NCBI GenBank assembly: GCA_947475065.1 | Contig: CANJLB010000010.1 | Location: forward strand, 1-64,000 | Reading direction: 5' to 3' | Length of the DNA stretch: 64,000 bases | DNA from: Opitutia bacterium | GTDB lineage: Bacteria > Verrucomicrobiota > Verrucomicrobiia > Opitutales > Opitutaceae | In this document: in pieces, positions 47,457 through 55,400 of the stretch | How positions within the stretch are numbered: position 1 is the stretch's first letter | Layout: the number at the start of each line of letters is the position of its first letter | The notes under the pieces: model-generated | Seen by the model: the letters and a program-made list of their open reading frames with translations, nothing else | Database searches by the model: none | What the model was told of the DNA's origin: nothing | Made by a program: the position numbers and the translations under genes

Positions 47457-48377
47457 TCAGAGTTTGCGGATGGCCCGAAGCTTGGCGGAACGGCTGCGGG
47501 GATTGGCGGCGAGTTCGGCTTCGCCGGGCGTGAGCGGGCGGCGGGTCAGCGGCGTGGCAAATTTTTCGCGCAAATCCTGCGGCCGATAATCCTCATCGCT
47601 CTCGGGCTGACCGCAAAGACGGCGGAAAAATTGCTTCACCGGACGGTCCTCCAGCGAGTGAAACGCAATGACCGCCATCACGCCGCCGGCGTTGAGGCGT
47701 GCAAACGCCGCCGGCAGGGCCCGCTCCAACGCCCCGAGCTCGTCATTGACCGCGATGCGGATGCCTTGGAAGGTGCGGGTGGCCGGGTGAACCTTGGAGG
47801 CGAAGCGGTCGCGCGCCGGGATCGCGGCGGTGATAAGCGCGGCCAGCGAGGTGGTGCGTGCCAGCGCGCCCGTGCCGCGTGCCACCCGCAGGGCGCTGAC
47901 GACGCGCCGCCAGTTTTTTTCCTCGCCGTGATCGCGCACGGCGCCCACGAGCATCTCCTCGGTCGCCGTTTCCAGCCACTGCGCCGCCGGCACTCCGGTG
48001 CGCGGGTCCATCCGCATGTCCGCGGGCGCATCGTGCCGGAACGAAAAGCCCCGCGCTGCGTCGTCGAGCTGATACGAGGACAGGCCCAGGTCAAACAGCA
48101 CGCCGTCGAAGCGGCCGAGGTCCATCTGGCCCAGCCGGCCAAAATCACCGTTCACCAGTTCGAACTGCCCGGGAAACGCCTGCCGCAGCGGTTCGGCGCG
48201 CGCCATCGCCTCCGGGTCGCGGTCACACGCGACGACGTGCACGCCGGGTGCGGCCGCCAGCAGCGCGCGGCTGTGGCCACCGCCGCCAAACGTGGCGTCG
48301 AAATAGCGCCCGCCCGCGCGGGGCGCGAGCAGCCCGAGCGTCTCGTGCAGGAGGACGGGCTGGTGGCCGGATGACAT
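47457..48377 (-). CDS. rsmH: 16S rRNA m4C1402 methyltransferase RsmH (MraW)
   Basis: A 306-residue SAM-dependent enzyme methylating C1402 of 16S rRNA. It starts [20 protein letters not shown], then shows [16 protein letters not shown] (SAM motif I), [47 protein letters not shown] and [16 protein letters not shown]. All are diagnostic. I use the ATG at 48377 because family similarity starts there; the longer frame upstream is Arg/Cys/Pro-rich. The gap to mraZ, 238 bases, is the largest inside the cluster. Confidence 0.95.
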   Translation of the reverse strand: MSSGHQPVLLHETLGLLAPRAGGRYFDATFGGGGHSRALLAAAPGVHVVACDRDPEAMARAEPLRQAFPGQFELVNGDFGRLGQMDLGRFDGVLFDLGLSSYQLDDAARGFSFRHDAPADMRMDPRTGVPAAQWLETATEEMLVGAVRDHGEEKNWRRVVSALRVARGTGALARTTSLAALITAAIPARDRFASKVHPATRTFQGIRIAVNDELGALERALPAAFARLNAGGVMAVIAFHSLEDRPVKQFFRRLCGQPESDEDYRPQDLREKFATPLTRRPLTPGEAELAANPRSRSAKLRAIRKL

Positions 48378-48387
48378 GGCGGCCGTT

Positions 48388-48585
48388 TCACGCAGCGTGG
48401 CGCACGTCATCTGGGTTTCTCCGGTTATCGCCGGCGGGGCGGGCATGGGAATTTTCCACGGCGAGCCGCCGCAAGGCGAGGCTGGCGCGCACCCGCAGCG
48501 AAATCGCGGGAAAGAGCCGCGGCGCATCTGCGGCCGGCGCGGCGGAGGTCGGGTGGAAAAAATGGGGGTGCAGGGGATGGGACAT
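48388..48585 (-). CDS. Doubtful 65-residue ORF between mraZ and rsmH
   Basis: Starts [20 protein letters not shown] and continues [20 protein letters not shown]. It fills most of the mraZ-rsmH gap, lies on the same strand and ends 10 bases before the rsmH start. It has no known domain, no clear ribosome-binding site and a composition that GC-rich non-coding DNA could give. It may be a short translated spacer or nothing. Confidence 0.2.
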   Translation of the reverse strand: MSHPLHPHFFHPTSAAPAADAPRLFPAISLRVRASLALRRLAVENSHARPAGDNRRNPDDVRHAA

Positions 48586-48615
48586 CGTGGTCTTGGGGTG
48601 GATGGGGGTTGAAAA

Positions 48616-49074
48616 TCAAAGCCCGATGCGACGCATCATTTCGCCGTAGTGCTCGCCCTCGGTCTTGCGCTCCAGCTCCGTCCAGCGGACCGGGGTCAGG
48701 ATGTTGAACGTGTCCCCCATGCCCATCAGCTTCACGTCACCCTTGACTTCGATGCCGGCGTAAGCACGCAGCTCGTTCGTGAGGCCGAAACGGCCCTGTT
48801 TGTCGAAGGTGAACGACAGCGCCTTGGAAAAAATCCGCGCCTGCACGGCCTGGGCCTCGCTGTCGGAAACTTTTTTGTGCGAAATGTCCGCCAGCAACGC
48901 GGCCAGGCGCACGGGTGGCAGCACGGCAATGTAACCGTCGGGATGGGGCATCGCCAGAAAGCTGTCCGTGTCCGAGTGCGGCCAGCGCCAGAGAGAGGGA
49001 ATCGTGATCCGATTCTTCTCGTCGAGCGTGCGGTCAAAACCGCCGGAATATACATGTGGGACGGGTGGCGACAT
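48616..49074 (-). CDS. mraZ: Transcriptional regulator and division protein MraZ
   Basis: A 152-residue AbrB-fold DNA-binding protein, first gene of the dcw cluster. It contains two MraZ repeats: residues ~7-55 ([20 protein letters not shown]) and ~78-125 ([24 protein letters not shown]). The DxKxR-type motif in each, DEKNRITIP and DKQGRFGLT, is typical. E. coli MraZ represses the dcw operon by binding TGGG repeats upstream of its own gene, and such boxes are visible here at 49117-49130. I use the ATG at 49074; an upstream ATG at 49137 would run through the boxes. Confidence 0.93.
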   Translation of the reverse strand: MSPPVPHVYSGGFDRTLDEKNRITIPSLWRWPHSDTDSFLAMPHPDGYIAVLPPVRLAALLADISHKKVSDSEAQAVQARIFSKALSFTFDKQGRFGLTNELRAYAGIEVKGDVKLMGMGDTFNILTPVRWTELERKTEGEHYGEMMRRIGL

Positions 49075-49116
49075 CTGAACTTTCGGGGACCATTCCCCAA
49101 AACGCCTTATTTTCGC

Positions 49117-49130
49117 CCCATTTCTACCCA
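49117..49130 (-). promoter_or_regulatory. Candidate MraZ operator: two TGGG boxes 10 bases apart
   Basis: Read on the minus strand, TGGGTAGAAATGGG places two TGGG boxes at exactly one helical turn, as in the known MraZ boxes of E. coli. They end about 42 bases before the mraZ start. A third TGGG lies closer to the gene (about 49093-49096 on the plus strand as CCCA) but off register, and a small hairpin GGGGA-TCCCC at about 49085-49098 precedes the start codon. Confidence 0.6.
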
Positions 49131-49220
49131 CACACAAGTAAAATCTGCGGATTTTGGGGAAAAGTTGCTCACAATTTCTATGGTGAGAACGGGTCTGAAA
49201 ATGAACCCTCCCGGGGGCAA

Positions 49221-49247
49221 GCTCCTGGCTGCGTGGCTTCTGAATTC
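49221..49247 (+). repeat. Direct repeat, copy 1 (pair with 49321-49347), with hairpin
   Basis: GCTCCTGGCT followed by GCGTGGCTTCTGAATTC recurs exactly 100 bases later with two changes. Copy 1 also starts a perfect stem TTCTGAATT (49238-49246) / AATTCAGAA (49259-49267) with a 12-base loop. Confidence 0.8.
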
Positions 49248-49320
49248 AATCCGGTCCTAATTCAGAAACCAAGTTACCGAGGTGTAAGGCCGTCAGCAGC
49301 CAACGATCTTTTCGCATCCT

Positions 49321-49347
49321 GCTCCTGGCTTCGTGGCTTCTGAATTT
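49321..49347 (+). repeat. Direct repeat, copy 2
   Basis: GCTCCTGGCT followed by TCGTGGCTTCTGAATTT; 25 of 27 bases match copy 1. Read on the minus strand it contains AAGCCACGAAGCCAGGA, close to the AAGCCAAGAAACCAGGA core of the inverted repeat at 7604-7681, which suggests a dispersed family. Confidence 0.75.
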
Positions 49348-49459
49348 CTTCCTCCATCCTCTGGCTTCAATATTTCACCTGCGTTTTTTTAGGCTGAAAA
49401 TTCTTTGGAAAACTGCTTTGCGATTTCCGCCTGGCCCCGCAGCCTGCGTCCTCCCGCTC

Positions 49460-49774
49460 ATGCCCACTCCTGCCAACATTCAGCTCATCGGCCGCGAGCT
49501 TGCCATCGCGTGGAGCGACGGTGCGGAGTCGTATTTTCCGACGGAGCTGCTGCGCGCCGCCTCGCCCAGCGCGGAGAACATCGGTGAGCGCGACATCTTC
49601 GGCCAGTTGCACGGCGGCGACGGTCCGAAACAATTTCCCGGCGTCACGGTGCGCGCCTGGGAGCAGGTCGGAAACTACGCGTTGCGCTTCACGTTTAGCG
49701 ATGGCCACGGCAGCGGCCTCTACAGCTATGACTACCTGCGCCGGCTCGCGGAACAAATCCGGCCCTCCTCCTGA
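49460..49774 (+). CDS. DUF971 / GBBH-like N-terminal domain protein
   Basis: A 104-residue protein consisting of one DUF971 domain: MPTPANIQLIGRELAIAWSD, DGAESYFPTELLRAASPSAE, a middle KQFPGVTVRAWEQVGNYAL and the closing RFTFSDGHGSGLYSYDYLRR. The domain is the N-terminal part of gamma-butyrobetaine hydroxylases and occurs alone in many bacteria, sometimes fused to the Fe-S assembly ATPase Mrp/ApbC. Its function as a single protein is unknown. The ATG at 49460 was chosen over a longer frame. The methyltransferase gene follows after 71 bases. Confidence 0.85.
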   Translation: MPTPANIQLIGRELAIAWSDGAESYFPTELLRAASPSAENIGERDIFGQLHGGDGPKQFPGVTVRAWEQVGNYALRFTFSDGHGSGLYSYDYLRRLAEQIRPSS

Positions 49775-49845
49775 GACTGGCGGGCGGCCGGGAAGCCAGC
49801 TCCGCCAGTGCCCGCCGTAAAACATCGTCACCCCCCTCCTGTCGC

Positions 49846-50853
49846 ATGCAGAATCATCGCTTGGATCCGTCCCAACTCGACTGGCCGGCGCTCGACCGGC
49901 TGCGCAGTTTATTTTTGCAAGGTGCGCCGGTGACCGAGCCCTATTGGCGCAACCCGGCCGACCTCGCCGCCTACGACACCACGTTTGGCGAACGCATTGG
50001 CTGGAAGTGGGACGCCGCGCTCGGCGAATTGCGCCGGCGGGGGTGGCGGCCGGCCGCCGGGCCGGCCTGCGCCCTGCTCGACTGGGGCTGCGGCAGCGGC
50101 GTGGCCGGGCGGCGCGTGGTGGCGGCCTTCGGCGTGGAAAATTTTTCGGCCCTGCGCGTCTGGGATCACTCGCCCACGGCGCGCGCCTTTGCGGCCGGCC
50201 GGGCGCGCACGGCCTTTCCCACCCTGGCGGTGGAGGAGTTCTCCGACGACGGAACCTCGCCGGTCGGACTGCTCGTCCTCAGCCACGTCCTCAACGAGCT
50301 GACGCCGGCGGCACGCGCCGGGCTGCTCGCGCTCATGGGGCGCGCCGCCGCGGTGCTGTGGGTCGAACCGGGCACGTCGGCGGTCAGCCGGGAGCTGGTC
50401 GCGTTTCGCGAACGCCTGCGGGGGGAATTTTCCGTCGTCGCCCCCTGTCCGCACGCCGGCACCTGCGGCGTGCTCGCGCCGGGCAACGGGCGGCATTGGT
50501 GTCATTTTTTCGCCCCGCCGCCGGCCGGGCTGCAGGCTGATTCGGGCTGGGTGAAATTCGGCCGGCGGGCGGGCATTGACCTCCGCAGCCTGCCCTACTC
50601 CTGGCTCGCCCTGGAGCGGCCGGCGGGCGCACCCCCGCCCGCCGGGACGGCGCGGGTGCTCGGGCGCGTGGAGAGTTTCAAGGGCTTTCTCCGCGTGCTC
50701 TCCTGCGGCACGGCCGGCCGCCTGGACCCGCTGGAAATGCAGAAGCGCGCCGATCCCGCGCTCTTCCGGCAGATGGAACGGGCCGTGGCCCACCCGCCCT
50801 ATCGCTGGCAGCGCGACGGGCACGGCCGCATCACCGGCGCGACGGAAGCTTGA
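49846..50853 (+). CDS. Rsm22-like ribosomal methyltransferase-fold protein
   Basis: A 335-residue protein of the Rsm22 family (related to mitochondrial METTL17), a SAM methyltransferase fold tied to small-ribosomal-subunit assembly. The SAM motif is LLDWGCGSGVAGRRVVAAF, followed by LRVWDHSPTARAFA, LLVLSHVLNEL and LWVEPGTSAVSRELVAFRER. Next comes the family cysteine motif CPHAGTCGVLAPGNGRHWCH, which in METTL17 holds a 4Fe-4S cluster. Further on is PYSWLALER, and near the end GRVESFKGFLRVLSCG. Methyl-transfer activity is unproven for this family. It lies upstream of the small basic ORF and rimO, which also concerns the 30S subunit. Confidence 0.85.
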   Translation: MQNHRLDPSQLDWPALDRLRSLFLQGAPVTEPYWRNPADLAAYDTTFGERIGWKWDAALGELRRRGWRPAAGPACALLDWGCGSGVAGRRVVAAFGVENFSALRVWDHSPTARAFAAGRARTAFPTLAVEEFSDDGTSPVGLLVLSHVLNELTPAARAGLLALMGRAAAVLWVEPGTSAVSRELVAFRERLRGEFSVVAPCPHAGTCGVLAPGNGRHWCHFFAPPPAGLQADSGWVKFGRRAGIDLRSLPYSWLALERPAGAPPPAGTARVLGRVESFKGFLRVLSCGTAGRLDPLEMQKRADPALFRQMERAVAHPPYRWQRDGHGRITGATEA

Positions 50854-50900
50854 CTCGTTTTGCCGGACCCGCGCACTCTGTGGCCTCGCCACTCAACCTT

Positions 50901-51005
50901 ATGGGAAAACAATACAACAAAGTCATCAAAAAGAAACGCCGCATCGCCTATGTCAAGCGCCGGCGCCTCGCCGAAAAGGCCACGAAGGCCACGGCCAAAA
51001 AGTGA
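50901..51005 (+). CDS. 34-residue highly basic protein
   Basis: ATG at 50901, stop TGA at 51003-51005. The product starts MGKQYNKVIKKKRRIAYVKR and ends RRLAEKATKATAKK, with 16 Lys or Arg in 34 residues, a pattern of small ribosome-associated or nucleic-acid-binding proteins. It lies between two ribosome-related genes, 47 bases after rsm22 and 43 before rimO, all on the plus strand. I recognise the look of a conserved small protein in this phylum but cannot name a family. Confidence 0.7.
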   Translation: MGKQYNKVIKKKRRIAYVKRRRLAEKATKATAKK

Positions 51006-51048
51006 CTCCTTGGCACCGGCCCTGCCGCCGCCCCGGCCCGTCCGGCCT

Positions 51049-52410
51049 ATGCTGAAGGTCAGCCTCATTTCCCTCGGTTGCGCCAAGAACCTCGTTGATT
51101 CCGAGATCATGGTCGGCCACCTGCATCAGGCCGGCATGGCGGTTGTGCCCGACGCCACGTCCGCCGACGTGGTCATCATCAACACCTGCTCGTTCATCGA
51201 TTCCTCCAAGGAGGAGAGCATCGGGCACATCCTCGAGGCCCATCGCCATCGCGGCCTGAAGAAATTGCACGGGCAAAAGCTGATCGTCGCCGGCTGCATG
51301 GCGCAGCGGTTCGCCAAGGATCTGCCCGGCGCGCTGCCCGAGGTGGACGCGTTCATCGGGCTCGACCAGCTCACCACCGTCGCGCCGATCATCGAGGGCC
51401 TGTTCGCCCGGCCGCGCGGTCCGGCGGCCACGCCGGAGAATTTTGTCACCCCGCGCCCGGCATTCATCCCGGATTTTGACACGCCGCGCTTCCGGCTCAC
51501 GCCCCGCCATCTCGCCTACGTCAAGATCGCCGAGGGCTGCAACCACCCCTGCACCTTCTGCATCATCCCCCAGATCCGCGGCCGTCATCGCAGCCGCACG
51601 GTGGCCAGCGTGGTCGCCGAGGCCCGCCAGCTCATCGCCGACGGCGTGCGCGAGCTGAACCTCATTTCCCAGGACACGACATTTTTCGGCATGGACACCT
51701 GGGATGAGCGGCCCAGCCCGCGCACACCGGTTGATTCGTCGCGCGGCGCCGCGCTCACCACCCTGCTGCGCGAGCTCAACGCCCTCCCCGGCGACTTCTG
51801 GATCCGCCTGCTCTACACCCATCCGGCGCACTGGAGCGACGAGCTCATCCGCACCATCGCGGAATGCCCCAAGGTCGCGCGCTACGTGGATATGCCGCTC
51901 CAGCACATCAGCGACCGGATGCTCACCGTGATGCAGCGCGAAACCTCCTCCGCGCACATCCGCGGCCTCGTGCGGCGCATCCGTGCCGGCGTGCCCGGCA
52001 TCGCGCTGCGGACAACCTTCATCGTGGGCTTTCCCGGCGAAACCGAGGCCGACATTGACGAGCTGTGCGAATTTGTCCGTGAGACCCGCTTTGAGCGGCT
52101 CGGTGTTTTTCGCTACTCCCAGGAGGACGGCACGCGGGCGGCCAAACTGCCCGGCCAGATCCCCGCCAAGGACAAGGAACGCCGCTGGCACCGGGTGATG
52201 GCGCTCCAGCAGGCTGTGGCGACCGAGCTGGGTCAGGCCCAGGTCGGGCGCACCCTGCGCGTGCTGGTCGAGACGCCGGGCGTGGCGCGCGGCGAGGCCG
52301 ATGCCCCGGACATTGACGGCCGCGTGCTGGTGCCCTCCACCCACCCCGTGGGTGTCTTTGCCCCGGTCACCATCACTGGCAGCCGGGACTACGACCTGCT
52401 CGCGGTTTGA
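51049..52410 (+). CDS. rimO: Ribosomal protein S12 methylthiotransferase RimO
   Basis: A 453-residue radical-SAM enzyme that adds a methylthio group to an aspartate of ribosomal protein S12. The N-terminal UPF0004 domain carries three cluster cysteines: SLGCAKNLVDSE, NTCSFIDSSKEES and VAGCMAQRF. The radical-SAM cluster is GCNHPCTFCIIPQIRGRHRSR. Later blocks are ELNLISQDTTFFGMD, YVDMPLQHISDRML and TTFIVGFPGETEADI, and the C-terminus is a TRAM domain (about 385-453). I start at the ATG at 51049 (MLKVSLISLGCAKN). A strong terminator follows. Confidence 0.96.
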   Translation: MLKVSLISLGCAKNLVDSEIMVGHLHQAGMAVVPDATSADVVIINTCSFIDSSKEESIGHILEAHRHRGLKKLHGQKLIVAGCMAQRFAKDLPGALPEVDAFIGLDQLTTVAPIIEGLFARPRGPAATPENFVTPRPAFIPDFDTPRFRLTPRHLAYVKIAEGCNHPCTFCIIPQIRGRHRSRTVASVVAEARQLIADGVRELNLISQDTTFFGMDTWDERPSPRTPVDSSRGAALTTLLRELNALPGDFWIRLLYTHPAHWSDELIRTIAECPKVARYVDMPLQHISDRMLTVMQRETSSAHIRGLVRRIRAGVPGIALRTTFIVGFPGETEADIDELCEFVRETRFERLGVFRYSQEDGTRAAKLPGQIPAKDKERRWHRVMALQQAVATELGQAQVGRTLRVLVETPGVARGEADAPDIDGRVLVPSTHPVGVFAPVTITGSRDYDLLAV

Positions 52411-52429
52411 TCTCCTCACCTTCGGACGG

Positions 52430-52465
52430 AAAAAAGGCGCGGTCCCCATCGGGACCGCGCCTTTT
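52430..52465. terminator. Bidirectional rho-independent terminator
   Basis: GGCGCGGTCCC (52436-52446) and GGGACCGCGCC (52451-52461) form a perfect 11-bp stem with a CATC loop, flanked by AAAAAA on the left and TTTT on the right. It serves rimO on the plus strand and the giant gene on the minus strand, which converge here. Confidence 0.93.
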
Positions 52466-52498
52466 GCATGAATGATTTGGCGCCGTAGAGGCCGCCGG

Positions 52499-55400
52499 TT
52501 ACTTGGCCGACTTGCGGCCGGCCCGGCGGCGGATCACCGCGAGGCCCAGCGCACCCAAGCCGGCGAGCAAGGCCACGGTGGCGGGCTCCGGGATGGCATA
52601 GATCAGGTCGAAGCCCCCGGCATTGTCAAAGCTCAAGGAGAATGTGCCCAGCAGGTTCTGACCATTGGCAAATCCACTGGCGTCAATGGTAAACCGGTTC
52701 GGGTTGATGGATGAGCCCACCACGCTTCCTACCGTGATGACGTTGTCCCAGGCCACTGCGCCGAAACCATTGACCAAGGTCGGCTCGATAAAGCTGGCGA
52801 CATCGCTAGTCTTCAGGCGGATGGTGAACTGACCGCTGCCCAACGAGCTTCCGTCCAAGGCACCGCTGATCGCGAGCTGATCCCAATTGATTCCAGGTGT
52901 GCCACCTGAGGGCGAGCGGGTCAGATCAAGCGTCAGGCTGCCACCGTTCTGCAACGTCACCGAGCCGGCGTGCAGGACGCCAATGCTCGTGGCGGAATTT
53001 GCGCCCAACGGGCCGGGTGCGAGATTGCCGCCACCGAACACCGTCACCAGGCCGCTCGCCGTGCCGGTGCCGGCCAGTGCGCCGCTGCCGTGCACATTGA
53101 CGGCACTCGCTGCCGCCAAACTGCCGGCGGACCCGAGTTGCACGCGACCCGCCGTGATGTCGGTCACACCCGTGAAGAACTGCTGGACCGCGACGGTCAG
53201 GTCGCCCGCGCCGCTGTGGCTGAGGGTCGTCGCCCCGACGATCGCCGCCGCCAACGAAGCGTTCGTGCCAAGGGACTCGTTTGACTTGAAGCTGCCGGCG
53301 ATCGAAATTGACCCGGTGCTGAGACTGCTGGTCGTGCTGGTCGTGGCCGTGACCAGGGCGTTGTCACCCAAGGTCAGGGTGCTGATGCTCACCGTCTTGG
53401 TGCTCACGTCCAGCGTCGCGTTCGACACATTGACATTGGCGGTGGCCGCCGTGCTCAGATTGCCATTGTTGCGCACCAGCAGCCTGGCCCCGTCCGTCAC
53501 CGAGGTGGTGCCGGTGTAGGAATTCGTGCCGGTGAGGGTGAGCGAGCCGGTGCCGGTCACATTCAGACCGCCATCCAGCCCGGTGATGCCGCTGTCATGG
53601 AGCAAGGCCTGGGAGATGCTGACGGTTTTGCCATTGAGGCTGATGTTCGCACTGTTGGTCTGCACATTGGCCTGCGTCAGATTGCTGATGAGCGTGACGC
53701 CATTGGTAGCGGCGATGATCGTGCCGCCGTTCAAGTTCAGGCGGCCGGTGTTCGAGCCGCTGTGCGAGATGGTTGGAACTGTGAGCGTGCCGCCATTCAG
53801 GTTATAGGTGAAGACGCCGCTGGTGTTGCTCGCGCTGCCGATGATCAGCTGGCCGTTGCCGCCAATGGTGGTGCCGGCGTTGCTGTAGAAGGCCACATCG
53901 CCGCCGTTCTGGTTGAACGTGCCGGCGGTCGCGGAGTTGTTCAGCGTGCCGCCCAGCACAATGTTGGCCGCGCCCAAAACCGTCCAGAGGCTCAGGCTGG
54001 CGGTGCCGCTCATGTTGACAATGCCCGTGGCATTGTTCATGCGGGCGACTTCGAACGAACCGGCCTGCGCCTGCATATTGATGCTGCCGCCGGAGAAGTT
54101 CAGGATGCCCGTCACGGCCGTGGAACTGTTGGAGAACGACGCGCCCACCACCAGATCAACCCGGTTGTTGAGCGTGCCGGCCACCATGTTCACCGTGCCA
54201 TTGCCGGCATTCGACGAGTTGACATTGGCGAGCGTGCCATTGGAGGCATTGCCGGCGATCACCAACCGACGGGTGTTGACCGTGGCCGTGCCACCGATGT
54301 TGAGCGTGGCATTGCCCCCGTTGAGCGCGCCGACCTCAAGCATGGAGCTGGCATTGTTGCCGGCGACAGAGGTGCTGGCGGCGGTGCCCAGCGTGCCCGA
54401 GCCGCTCACCGTCAGCGTGCCGTTGTTGATGCTGGTGGTGCCGGTGTAGGTGTTCTGACCCAGCAACGTGAGGTTGGTCGCGGCGTTCGTCAGGATGATG
54501 CCGGTGGACACCGAGTCCGTGCCGCTCGAGCCATTGGCAATGACACCCTCGAAGGTGGTCGTCAGACCGAGCGCATCCGGGACGAAAAGGACAAAGGCCA
54601 CGGCATTGGTCAGGGTATTCGAGGAGGCACCAAACAAGGTGGAGGTGGAGCCGCCGGTCAGGGCACCGAGGGTGATGGTGACCGCGCTGCCGGCGGTCAG
54701 GTTGGAGTTGCGATTGGCCAGAGCCCCTGAGCCCAGGTCGAACGCGATATGGCTCGCGTCGGTGATGCTCTGGCCCGTGGTGGCCGCCGTGAACTGCAGC
54801 GTGCCGCTGTTGGTCCCGAGCGACATGGTGCCGGTAAAGCCGGCCAGATCCTGCGTCAGCGCCAGCACACTGCCGCCCGTGATCCCAAAGTTGATCTGCC
54901 GGGTATTGCCACTGGTGCTCAAGGTTCCGTCCAAGATCACCGTGCCGCCCTCATTGAGAATGCTGTTGGTGAGGGCATTGAGCGCGATGCTGTTGGCATA
55001 GGTCGCGGTGGTGTTGTTGGCGTTAGGCGTGCCGCCCGCCAGATTCAACGCACCACCCGTCAGACGGATGTCACCGGAGCCGGCGGCGGTTACGGCGAGG
55101 AGGCGCAGCGTGCCACCGGTGGCCACGGTGGCGCCGGCGGTGTTGTTGTCATTGCCATTCTCCAGGGCCAGGATGCCGCCATTGACCGTGATCAGGCCCC
55201 CAAAGCTGTTGGTGCCGGACATCGTCCATGTGCCCGTGCCCGTCTTGGTCAGAGCCGTCAGCCCGCCCTGGTCACCCAGGAATCCGGCGATCGAACCGTT
55301 GGACGTGCCGGTCAGCGTCAAGGTATGGGCCGCGGCGCCAGCCAGCGCGATGCTCCCCGAATTGGTAAAGTCAAGCTGGCCGCCCGCCGAATCCAAGGTG

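Larger units (their letters stand above)
49075..49459. other. Divergent intergenic region of mraZ and the DUF971 gene, with repeats
   Basis: 385 bases that must hold the promoter of the 19-kb dcw cluster (minus) and of the DUF971-rsm22-rimO group (plus). It is AT-richer than its flanks. Besides the MraZ boxes it holds two 27-base direct repeats and a 9-bp perfect hairpin. A GAAAATTCTTTGGAAAACTG stretch near 49396 precedes the plus-strand genes. No coding frame is convincing. Confidence 0.6.
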
